DNA of 64,000 nt. Source: Gemmatimonadota bacterium (lineage in GTDB: Bacteria; Gemmatimonadota; Gemmatimonadetes; Longimicrobiales; Gaopeijiaceae). Each line of letters starts with the position of its first letter. Position 1 is the stretch's first letter. Position numbers and translations under genes: made by a program. The stretch is from the NCBI GenBank assembly GCA_022826565.1, contig JAJDUP010000031.1, positions 1 through 64,000 on the forward strand. The letters are read 5' to 3'. This document shows, in pieces, positions 15,030 through 22,230 of this stretch. Under the pieces are notes generated by a model that was not told the origin of the DNA, did not search any database, and worked only from the letters and a program-made list of their open reading frames with translations.

Positions 15030-16337
15030 ATGGACAAGGAATCCCCGGGCCCCGGATTCGCAATCCCGCTCACCGCCGCGCTGCTCGCCTTTCTGGCCGC
15101 CTGCGGCACGGATGAACCCGCTCAGCCGCAGGTCCCCACGGAAGTCCCCGTCGATCCCCGCTGCGAGGCGACGATTACCGTCCCGGACGGATTCTGCGCC
15201 CGCGTCTTCCATCCGGGTGTGGGTCCGGCGCGCCACCTGGCGGTCGCCGACAACGGCGACGTCTTCGTCGCCCTCCGCAACCGCGGCGGCCAGGCGGGCG
15301 GCGTTGTCGCGCTCCGCGACGCCAACGGCGATGACGAAGCCGAACAGATGCAGCGCTGGGGCGATCAGGGCGGCAGCGGCATCGCGCTCGGGGACGGTGT
15401 CCTCTACTTCGCGACCAACAGCTCCGTGCTCCGCTTCACGCTTCCGGCCGGCTCCCTTACCCCGTCCGGCTCGCCGGAGACGATCGTCGACCGCCTGCCG
15501 TCCGACCGAAATCACGCCACCAAGAGCATCGCGCTTCATCCGGACGGGTCGATCTTCGTAGGCATCGGCTCACCGTCCAACGCCTGCCAGACGATTCCGC
15601 GCACCGCGGGTAGCCCCGGCAAGGACCCCTGCGGCGAGTTGACTCTGCGGGCCGGAATCTGGCGGTTCGCGACAGACCGGACGGGGCAGCGGCAATCCGG
15701 CGGCGAGCGCTTCTCGACCGGGGTTCGCAATGCGGGGGCGATCGCGCTGCACCCCGTCACCTCCGAGCTGTACGCCGTCATCCACGGCCGCGACCAGCTG
15801 CGCGAACTCTGGCCCACGTTCTACTCCGATGTCGACGGGTCCGAAAAGCCCTCCGAGGAGTTCGCGCTCATCGAGGAGGGTTCCGATTTCGGCTGGCCCT
15901 ACTGCTACCACGACCCCAGCAACAACACCAAGGTGCTCGCGCCGGAATACGGAGGCGACGGGATCGAGGTTGGACGGTGCGCCGACATGGACATGCCCGC
16001 GATCGGCCTGCCCGCGCACTGGGCCCCGAACGCGCTCGCGATCGTTTCGGGCGGCACCGCGTATCCCGAGCCCTACCGCAACGGCGCGTTCGTTGCGTTT
16101 CACGGCTCGTGGAACCGGTCGCCCCTTCAGGCCGGGTACAACGTCGTGTGGATCCCGTTCCAGGGGAACCGGCCCACGGGCGACTGGTCGGTGTTCGCGG
16201 ACGGATTCTCGGGAGGCGAGATCTCGGCTTCGATCCAGGCCGACTTCCGGCCTACAGGTGTCGCTGTCGGCCCGGACGGCTCGGTCTACGTAAGCGACTC
16301 GTTGAGAGGGCGAATCTGGAAGATTGTGGCGGATTGA
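15030..16337 (+). CDS. PQQ-dependent sugar dehydrogenase-like lipoprotein
   Basis: The product has 435 residues from ATG 15030 with GGAGG five bases upstream. A lipoprotein signal (LTAALLAFLAACG) anchors it to the membrane. The β-propeller of the glucose/sorbosone dehydrogenase family follows: RHLAVADNGDVFVALRN, NHATKSIALHPDGSIFVGIG, TGVRNAGAIALHPVTSELYA and GSDFGWPYCYHD. These enzymes oxidise sugars or aldehydes in the periplasm using pyrroloquinoline quinone and pass electrons to the respiratory chain. No PQQ synthesis gene is in the window. It is followed after 3 bases by a histidine kinase gene, implying an operon. Confidence 0.85.
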   Translation: MDKESPGPGFAIPLTAALLAFLAACGTDEPAQPQVPTEVPVDPRCEATITVPDGFCARVFHPGVGPARHLAVADNGDVFVALRNRGGQAGGVVALRDANGDDEAEQMQRWGDQGGSGIALGDGVLYFATNSSVLRFTLPAGSLTPSGSPETIVDRLPSDRNHATKSIALHPDGSIFVGIGSPSNACQTIPRTAGSPGKDPCGELTLRAGIWRFATDRTGQRQSGGERFSTGVRNAGAIALHPVTSELYAVIHGRDQLRELWPTFYSDVDGSEKPSEEFALIEEGSDFGWPYCYHDPSNNTKVLAPEYGGDGIEVGRCADMDMPAIGLPAHWAPNALAIVSGGTAYPEPYRNGAFVAFHGSWNRSPLQAGYNVVWIPFQGNRPTGDWSVFADGFSGGEISASIQADFRPTGVAVGPDGSVYVSDSLRGRIWKIVAD

Positions 16338-16340
16338 CCG

Positions 16341-17747
16341 GTGTTGTCGCCTGACGAACCCGATCTCGCCTCCAGCGGGACAAGCGAGGAGCCGCCGCTT
16401 CCCCGCTTCAGCATTCGCCGCAAGGGGACGCAGATCAATCTGGGCCTGCTCCTGCTGATCGCGCTGGGCATTACCAGCGTCGTGGTCGGCAACCGTTCCT
16501 TCAACGACATCGAGACCGCGGTGTCACAGGACATCGAGGGGCTCGTCCAGTCGGAGGGGCCTGCGGGCCAGCCCGCGGCGGGGTTGATGGAACGAACGGC
16601 CGCGGCTCTGGCGAACGGGCGGATGTGGTCGCGCGCCATGGGAGTCGGCTTCGTTGCGCTGGCGATCTTCCTCACCACCGTCCTGATCCTGCTCGGCATG
16701 CGGCTGATCACCATCGAACTCTGGATCCGCCGCATGGGTGCGGGCGACCTGGAATACAAGCCGACCATACGGGGCAAGGACGAGGTCACCGAAACCGCCC
16801 GCTCGGTCGAGGAACTCAGACAGCGTTCCATCAAGGCGCTGCAACTCGATCTGGTGAAGAAGCTCTCCGAAGGACTCAAGGAGACGAACGAGGAGCTCGA
16901 GCAGCTGGTCGGCGAACTCCGGCAGCGCCAGGAGCAGATCATCATGCGCCAAAAGCTGGTGGAGCTCGGCGAGCTGACGGCGGGCGTCGCGCACGAGATC
17001 CGCAACCCGCTGAACTTCATGAAGAACTTCTCCGAGGCTTCGCGGGAACTGCTGGAGGAGCTCGAACAGGTGCTCGGCGAGTCCGCCGATCGGCTGGAGG
17101 GAGACGACCGGGCGGAGATCGAGGAGCTGACGCGCCACCTGGGCGTGAATCTGACGCGGATCCTCGAACACGGGAACCGGGTCGAGCGCATCGTCAGGGA
17201 CATGGTGCAGATCGGTCGCGGCGGCGGCGAGCTTCAGTGGGTGACCATGAACGACCTCCTCGCCAAGCAGGCGTCGCTGGCCTATCAGAGCGTCCGGGCC
17301 CAGAACCGCGATTTCCAGGTGGACATCAGGCACGAGTTCGATCCGGACGTGGGCCGCGCGAGGGTCGTGGCAGAGGACATGAGCCGGGTGTTCATCAACG
17401 TGATGCAGAACGCTTGCTACTGGACGGCGGAAAAGATGGAAGCGGCGAATGGGGGCGAGAGCGAATACGTCCCCACGGTCTGGCTGAAGACCCGGCGCCG
17501 GGGCGACGAGATCGAGATCCGGATCCGCGACAACGGCAACGGCATCGCCAGGGACGTGATCGACAAGGTCTTCAACCCGTTCTTCACGACCAAGCCCACG
17601 GACAAGGGAACGGGACTGGGGCTGAGTCTGTCGCACGACATCGTCCGCCAGCACGGCGGCTCGATCAGTCCCCTCTCGGAGCCCGGAGAGTTCACCGAGA
17701 TGATCATCACGATTCCCGCCAATGCGGAGGCCGCGGCGGTAGCTTAG
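16341..17747 (+). CDS. Membrane sensor histidine kinase
   Basis: A 468-residue kinase from a GTG start. It has a short cytoplasmic tail, TM1 at about 33-51, a small periplasmic loop of about 45 residues, TM2 at about 99-120, and a HAMP-like linker running into a long coiled coil (EGLKETNEELEQLVGELRQR). The HisKA box is ELTAGVAHEIRNPLNF with phospho-acceptor His218. The ATPase domain has the N box (FINVMQNACYW), G1 (IRDNGNGI), F box (FNPFFTTKP) and G2 (GTGLGLSLS). The layout resembles DctB/NtrB-like kinases. No response regulator gene is adjacent. The periplasmic loop is too small for a full sensor fold, so the ligand-binding lipoprotein encoded next may supply the signal (inference). Confidence 0.9.
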   Translation: MLSPDEPDLASSGTSEEPPLPRFSIRRKGTQINLGLLLLIALGITSVVVGNRSFNDIETAVSQDIEGLVQSEGPAGQPAAGLMERTAAALANGRMWSRAMGVGFVALAIFLTTVLILLGMRLITIELWIRRMGAGDLEYKPTIRGKDEVTETARSVEELRQRSIKALQLDLVKKLSEGLKETNEELEQLVGELRQRQEQIIMRQKLVELGELTAGVAHEIRNPLNFMKNFSEASRELLEELEQVLGESADRLEGDDRAEIEELTRHLGVNLTRILEHGNRVERIVRDMVQIGRGGGELQWVTMNDLLAKQASLAYQSVRAQNRDFQVDIRHEFDPDVGRARVVAEDMSRVFINVMQNACYWTAEKMEAANGGESEYVPTVWLKTRRRGDEIEIRIRDNGNGIARDVIDKVFNPFFTTKPTDKGTGLGLSLSHDIVRQHGGSISPLSEPGEFTEMIITIPANAEAAAVA

Positions 17748-17799
17748 AGGTGTGATTGCGACGCGGCATTTGATCCACATTTGTGCTGGAGGTTTTGAC

Positions 17800-19026
17800 A
17801 TGCGCAGCGCTCGTCCCATTGTCACCCTGTGCCTGGCGGCGCTGGCACTTTCCGGTTGTCGCGAGTCGGTCGCTCCCGAGGATCCGGGCCCCATCGTGCT
17901 GGCCGCGACGTTTTCCGAGACCGGCCGTTTCGCCACCGTCGGGAGCGAGGTGGCCCGCGGGTATCGCCTGGCGCTGGAGATGCTGAACGACGCTGGCGGG
18001 GTGGCGGGACGGGAGGTGACGCTGGTCCTCCGCGACGACGGGAGCGGCGCCGAGGTGGGTGCGGGCATCTACGGCGAGTACGTGGCAGCCGACACGATCG
18101 ACTTGCTGCTGGGTCCCTACAGCAGTCCGACCACGGAAGCCGTCGTCGCGGTGACCGAGGCGGCCGGCTTCGTGCTGATCGCGACGATGGCCGCGGCTCC
18201 CGCGATCTGGGCCGGGCAGAACCGGCAGTGGAGCGTGCAGATGCTGAACCCGGGTCCGACGTACCTGCAGGGTTCGGTCGAGCTGGCGGCGGCCAATGGG
18301 GCCCGGACCGCCGCGGTGGTCTACGAGGGCAGCCAGTTCCCCGCATCGGTAGCCGAAGGGGTCCGCGAGGCCATTCTCGAACACGGCATGCAGCTCGTGC
18401 TCGACCAACCGTACGCGGTGAACGGGGCCGATCACGAGGCGCTGGCGACGGAGGCCCTGGACGCGGGCGCGGACCTGTTCGTGGGCGGGGGCTACTACGA
18501 CGACGCCGTCGCCTTCACGAGAGCCATTCCCGCGGTGGGATACGCGCCGATGCTTGTCAGCCTGAACCTCGGCCCCGCGCAGACTTCCTTTGCGAGGGAG
18601 CTCGGGGGGCTGGCGCGCTGCGTGGCCGGCAACGCGCCCTGGGTCTCCACGGTTCGGACGTCGGGATTCATCGCGGACAGCGAGACGATGGTCGGGCGGT
18701 ACGAGGCGGAGCATGGAGTGCTGCCGAGCTACTACGCAGCGGGCGGGTTCGGGGCGGTGGAGCTGGTTGCCGAAGCCATTGACGCCACCACGGCCGACAT
18801 GGAGGAGATCGATGCCATGGCCGTGCGGGACTACCTGTTCACCGTGTCGACCGAGACCGTGCTGGGACCGTTCAGCGTCTACCCGATGGGGGACGCGCAG
18901 GCGGGGGGGCAGCGGGCGTTGAAGGGGGTGCTGTTGCAGTGGCAGGACGACGGGGCCGGGGGGCTGACGCAGAAGATTGTGCACCCGCCGGAGGTGGCGG
19001 ATGCGGAGGTTTGCTGGGGGCGGTAG
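17800..19026 (+). CDS. Branched-chain-amino-acid-type periplasmic binding lipoprotein
   Basis: The product has 408 residues from ATG 17800 with GGAGG upstream; the frame is open further up but lacks a better start. The lipobox is LALSGC. The Peripla_BP_6 fold is plain: VLAATFSETGRFATVGSEVARGYRLALEMLN, DAGGVAGREVTLVLRDDGS and LLLGPYSSPTTEAVVAVTE. Proteins of this group bind amino acids, amides or aromatic compounds. No ABC permease or ATPase gene is nearby. Instead it follows a histidine kinase gene by 52 bases, so it may act as a sensory binding protein. The ligand is unknown. Confidence 0.85.
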   Translation: MRSARPIVTLCLAALALSGCRESVAPEDPGPIVLAATFSETGRFATVGSEVARGYRLALEMLNDAGGVAGREVTLVLRDDGSGAEVGAGIYGEYVAADTIDLLLGPYSSPTTEAVVAVTEAAGFVLIATMAAAPAIWAGQNRQWSVQMLNPGPTYLQGSVELAAANGARTAAVVYEGSQFPASVAEGVREAILEHGMQLVLDQPYAVNGADHEALATEALDAGADLFVGGGYYDDAVAFTRAIPAVGYAPMLVSLNLGPAQTSFARELGGLARCVAGNAPWVSTVRTSGFIADSETMVGRYEAEHGVLPSYYAAGGFGAVELVAEAIDATTADMEEIDAMAVRDYLFTVSTETVLGPFSVYPMGDAQAGGQRALKGVLLQWQDDGAGGLTQKIVHPPEVADAEVCWGR

Positions 19027-19073
19027 GGGGGTGGGAGAGACGCCTGGCGTCGCCTGATGCGGGCAATCCGCCG

Positions 19074-20171
19074 CTATCCTCGGTCGAACATCCTGTTCAA
19101 CGCTGCACCCTCCGCCGCGCACACCCCCTTCTCCGTGACCAACCCCGTCACCAGCCGCCTCGGCGTCACGTCGAAGGCGTAGTTGGCGGCCCGGGTGCCC
19201 TCCGGCACGACCGTGACGCGCCGCTCCACCCCCTCCTCGTCCACTCCCCACACCCGCGTCACCTCGTCCGGATCGCGCTGCTCGATCGGGATGCTGGCGC
19301 CGTCCTCGATCGACCAGTCGATGCTCGGTGACGGGGCGGCCACGTAGAACGGCACGCCGTTGTCGCGCGCGGCGAGGGCGAGGGGGTAGGTGCCGACCTT
19401 GTTCGCGACATCGCCGCCCGCCGTGGTGCGGTCGGTCCCGACGATCACGAGGTCGACCTTGCCGCTGCTGAGCAGATGGCCGGCCGCGTTGTCCGAGACG
19501 AGGGTGTGCGGCACGCCGTGCTGGCCGAGTTCCCAGGTGGTGAGGCCGGCGCCCTGGAAGCGGGGGCGGGTTTCGCGCACCCAGACGTGGACGGGCAGCC
19601 CCTGGTCGTGGGCGAGGTACATGGGTGCGGTCGCAGTTCCCCAATCGACGGTGGCGAGCCAGCCGGCGTTGCAGTGGGTCATGACGTTGAGTTCGCGGCT
19701 GGTGCCGCCCTTGCCCGCCCTGCTCGCGATCTCCCGGAAGATCCGGAGCCCGTGTTCGCCGATGGTGCGGTTGCGGCGTACGTCGTCCTCGCAGAGCTGG
19801 GCGGCGAAGTCGTACGCCGCGTCTGCGCGCTCGCTCGGAGGCAACGGGCGGAGAAGCGCCGCGGCCGCGTCGAGCGCCCACCTGAGGTTGACGGCGGTCG
19901 GCCGGGTGGAGGCCAGCAGAGCCATCGCCCGGCCAAGGGAGGCATCCGACGAATCGGTACGCATGGCGAACGCTACCCCGTAGGCGGCGGTAGCGCCGAT
20001 CAGGGGTGCTCCCCGCACGACCATGTCGCGGATCGCGCGCGCGGCGTCGGCGGTGGAATCGAGCCGGATGGTCTCGAAGCGGTGCGGGAGGAGGGTCTGG
20101 TCGATGACGCGAACCTCGGTGCCGTCGCCCTCGGTGAAGATTGCGCGGTAGGGGACGCCGGCGACCTTCAT
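19074..20171 (-). CDS. mtnA: S-methyl-5-thioribose-1-phosphate isomerase
   Basis: A 365-residue protein from ATG 20169-20171 (MKVAGVPYRAIFTEGDG), a normal length for MtnA. It converts methylthioribose 1-phosphate to methylthioribulose 1-phosphate in methylthioadenosine (MTA) recycling. Diagnostic motifs are VRGAPLIGATAAYG, NVMTHCNAGWLATVDWGTA with the catalytic Cys, and IVGTDRTTAGGDVANKVGTY with the catalytic Asp. Its start overlaps the cupin stop by 4 bases, and the cupin start overlaps the RuBisCO-like gene likewise. The order RLP, cupin, mtnA fits the MTA-isoprenoid shunt better than the classical salvage pathway, whose mtnB, mtnC and mtnD are absent here. Confidence 0.93.
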   Translation of the reverse strand: MKVAGVPYRAIFTEGDGTEVRVIDQTLLPHRFETIRLDSTADAARAIRDMVVRGAPLIGATAAYGVAFAMRTDSSDASLGRAMALLASTRPTAVNLRWALDAAAALLRPLPPSERADAAYDFAAQLCEDDVRRNRTIGEHGLRIFREIASRAGKGGTSRELNVMTHCNAGWLATVDWGTATAPMYLAHDQGLPVHVWVRETRPRFQGAGLTTWELGQHGVPHTLVSDNAAGHLLSSGKVDLVIVGTDRTTAGGDVANKVGTYPLALAARDNGVPFYVAAPSPSIDWSIEDGASIPIEQRDPDEVTRVWGVDEEGVERRVTVVPEGTRAANYAFDVTPRRLVTGLVTEKGVCAAEGAALNRMFDRG

Positions 20172-20608
20172 CGCGCCGTGCTCCCCCGGTCGTCCTCTTC
20201 GACTACGACTGCGCGATCTCGCTCCTGGTCGACGATGCAGAGGAAGCCGAGCATCTCGGCGCCGTCGGCCGAGAAGCGGTGTAACTCGCCGGGAGCGACG
20301 TACACGACGTCGAAGGGGCCGACGGGCTCTACGGTTTCGCCCAGGCGGACCGTCCCCCTCCCCTTGAGCACGACCACCGCGTGAGGGTGGTCGTGGCGTT
20401 CGAGCGACGAGTACCCGCCGGGCGCCAGTTCGAAGTACCGGAGTTCGAAGTCGAGGGCCGCGCCGGGGCCGTTTGCGGCTGCCCCAAGCAGCGTGTGACG
20501 CGTGGCGCCCAGGAAGCAGCCGGAGCCTTCGCCTACCTCCTTGTAGCGCGCGGGTTCGACGCCTGCCCAGCCGGCCGCGGCGCTGCGGATGACGCACGAC
20601 GCGGTCAT
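20168..20608 (-). CDS. Cupin protein, candidate methylthioxylulose-5-phosphate methylsulfurylase
   Basis: A single-domain cupin of 146 residues starting MTASCVIRSAAAGWAG at ATG 20606-20608. The metal-binding motif 1 is SSLERHDHPHAVVVLKGRG (His, His and the family Glu position), and motif 2 is PFDVVYVAPGELHRFSA. It sits between a RuBisCO-like gene and mtnA with 4-base overlaps on both sides. In Rhodospirillum rubrum a cupin encoded with such genes releases methanethiol from methylthioxylulose 5-phosphate to give deoxyxylulose 5-phosphate. That role is inferred from context; many cupins have other functions. Confidence 0.75.
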   Translation of the reverse strand: MTASCVIRSAAAGWAGVEPARYKEVGEGSGCFLGATRHTLLGAAANGPGAALDFELRYFELAPGGYSSLERHDHPHAVVVLKGRGTVRLGETVEPVGPFDVVYVAPGELHRFSADGAEMLGFLCIVDQERDRAVVVEEDDRGSTAR

Positions 20609-21768
20609 GGGCTCGCGTTCCCGGCGCGCGCAGCCGCCTCCACCAGCCGGCGGGCAGCACCTTCCAGGTCTTTCTGCATCAGCAAGCTCCCGCCGATGAG
20701 CAACAGGGTGTCCGGCCCGTAGCGTGCGGCCGTGCGGTCCACAGCGTCGATGTTCATGCCTCCGGCTGGCGTTGGCAACGCCGGACGCATCGGTCCGAGC
20801 GGGGAGCGAAGGCGTTGTGCGATGGCCCGGCACGCTCTCTCCGGCCAGGCGTAGCGGCCGCCGGCGTCCGGATACACGACCATGTCGGCGCCGGCGGCAC
20901 GGTAAAGGGTGCCGTAGAGGACATCCGGCGCGATGCCTTCGGAACGGCCGGGAGCGGACTGAGCGTGCGACGGGTGCGCCATCACCGCCAGGTCGCGCGG
21001 ACCCGCTGCGATGGCCCGCATCGTGTCGAGGCCGGTCAGGCTGGGACTGAGGAGGACTCCGGACAGACCGAGCGCCGCGACCAGTTCCAGGCGTTCCGCG
21101 AGGGTGTCGACTGGACCGGTGATGTTGGGGAGATACAGGGTGCGGCCGCCGGTGGCGGCGTTCGCGGTGGCGACGGCGGCTGCAACTGCGGTGACGCGCT
21201 CGGTGAAGGGCGCGGCGGGCTGGTCGGTGAGGCCGTGGTCGTCCTTTATGACGTCTGCGCGGGCGCGTGCGAAGGTCGCCGCGAGTCGCGCCAGCTCGGT
21301 TGAGGACAGCCCCAGCGGCTTGATCGCGGCACCGACAAGAGGTCGTTCGGTAGCGCCGGTCAGCGCCCGGATGCCGCCGATGCCGAAGCGCGGCCCGGGG
21401 AGGGCGGACAGGATCTCGTCCGGCAGCGTGAGGTCCACCACGCGAACACCATTCATGAGCCCGACGTTGCCGTAGACTACATTCAGGATCTGGGTGAGTT
21501 CGGTGCCGGTGGCGGCGAGCGGGTAGGCGATACCGGCATGGAAGTGGGGCGTTGCGTGCCGATTCGGAGCCGACCGTGGTTGGTCCCATCCCATCGCGGT
21601 CGCGGGCTCGACGGATTCCAACCGCCCGATCATCCGCGCTTCGAGCGCCTCGCCGCCCACTCCCGGCGGCACTTCGACGGTTTGCTCGCGGGCGATGGCG
21701 CGTGCGAGCTTCAGCGCGTCCCCGGAACAGGCGCCGGACAATCGATAAGTGACCTGGAGTTTCACCAT
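20605..21768 (-). CDS. RuBisCO-like protein (form IV), candidate methylthioribulose-1-phosphate isomerase
   Basis: A 387-residue RuBisCO large-chain homologue from ATG 21766-21768 (MVKLQVTYRLSG). The N-terminal domain is followed by the barrel: VGAAIKPLGLSSTELA (active-site Lys region), ARADVIKDDHGLTDQ (the Lys/Asp/Asp metal site, with His where carboxylating forms have Glu), GVLLSPSLTGLDTMR, AVMAHPSHAQSA and LLLIGGSLLMQ. The KDDH replacement argues against CO2 fixation. With cupin and mtnA it suggests the isomerase of the MTA-isoprenoid shunt described in R. rubrum. The start codon overlaps, head to head, the start of a HicB-like fragment (shared CATG), and no ribosome site precedes it. The upstream region may therefore have been rearranged. 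Confidence 0.82.
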   Translation of the reverse strand: MVKLQVTYRLSGACSGDALKLARAIAREQTVEVPPGVGGEALEARMIGRLESVEPATAMGWDQPRSAPNRHATPHFHAGIAYPLAATGTELTQILNVVYGNVGLMNGVRVVDLTLPDEILSALPGPRFGIGGIRALTGATERPLVGAAIKPLGLSSTELARLAATFARARADVIKDDHGLTDQPAAPFTERVTAVAAAVATANAATGGRTLYLPNITGPVDTLAERLELVAALGLSGVLLSPSLTGLDTMRAIAAGPRDLAVMAHPSHAQSAPGRSEGIAPDVLYGTLYRAAGADMVVYPDAGGRYAWPERACRAIAQRLRSPLGPMRPALPTPAGGMNIDAVDRTAARYGPDTLLLIGGSLLMQKDLEGAARRLVEAAARAGNASP

Positions 21769-21958
21769 GATCGAATACAAAGGCTACACGGGAGTCTTCG
21801 AGTACGACGAAGAGTACGGGTTCTTCGCCGGACACGTTGTGAACGCTCGCGACGGGATCAATTTCGAGGGCCGGTCGTTAGCCGAGCTGGAGGAATCGAT
21901 ACGGACCGCAATCGACGACTACCTGGAGTACTGCGCGGAAACCGCGCGGAAGCTGTAG
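21767..21958 (+). pseudogene. HicB-like antitoxin, truncated
   Basis: 63 residues: MIEYKGYTGVFEYDEEYGFF, AGHVVNARDGINFEGRSLAE, LEESIRTAIDDYLEYCAETA and stop. This is the N-terminal fold of HicB-family antitoxins, but the C-terminal DNA-binding half is missing and no hicA is nearby. GGAG lies 7 bases before the ATG, so translation is possible. Its ATG shares CATG with the divergent RuBisCO-like gene. It is most likely a relic of a toxin-antitoxin module; a free-standing HicB-like domain is the alternative. Confidence 0.7.
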
Positions 21959-21969
21959 GGACGGCAGCG

Positions 21970-22230
21970 ATGTTGGAACACCTGCTGGAATTCGCCGCGT
22001 TGGTCGGCATCTACCTGTGGTTCGACAAACTGGGCGTTTGGGCCGCTTTGCGCCGGCTCCTTCTGACCGGAGTTTGGGAGACGCCCAAGCAGCTGACCCC
22101 GCCCCCTACCGTTCCCGCACAAAGTACGGCTGCGACGCCGGACTCGGATCCGGCCACACCCGCGCCGCATCCTCCCCGGAATACACCACGCCGCCCTTCA
22201 TCACAAGGCGAACCGCCGCCGCGTTGCTGA
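21970..22230 (+). CDS. Possible small membrane protein, unrecognised
   Basis: An 86-residue frame starts 11 bases after the HicB fragment. It begins MLEHLLEFAALVGIYLWFDK, a plausible membrane helix, then LGVWAALRRLLLTGVWETPK, and ends in a Pro/Thr-rich low-complexity tail. The last 125 bases lie antisense over the 3' end of the amidohydrolase gene, so the tail may not be under protein-level selection. No family is recognised and it could be spurious. Confidence 0.3.
   Translation: MLEHLLEFAALVGIYLWFDKLGVWAALRRLLLTGVWETPKQLTPPPTVPAQSTAATPDSDPATPAPHPPRNTPRRPSSQGEPPPRC

Noticed and set aside
17707-19881. Long minus-strand frame spanning the solute-binding lipoprotein and mtnA
   Set aside because: It runs through two real genes on different strands and carries no signal of its own.
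20605-21768. Genuine RuBisCO for CO2 fixation
   Set aside because: KDDH replaces the KDDE metal motif, no small subunit or phosphoribulokinase is near, and the operon partners belong to methylthio-sugar metabolism.
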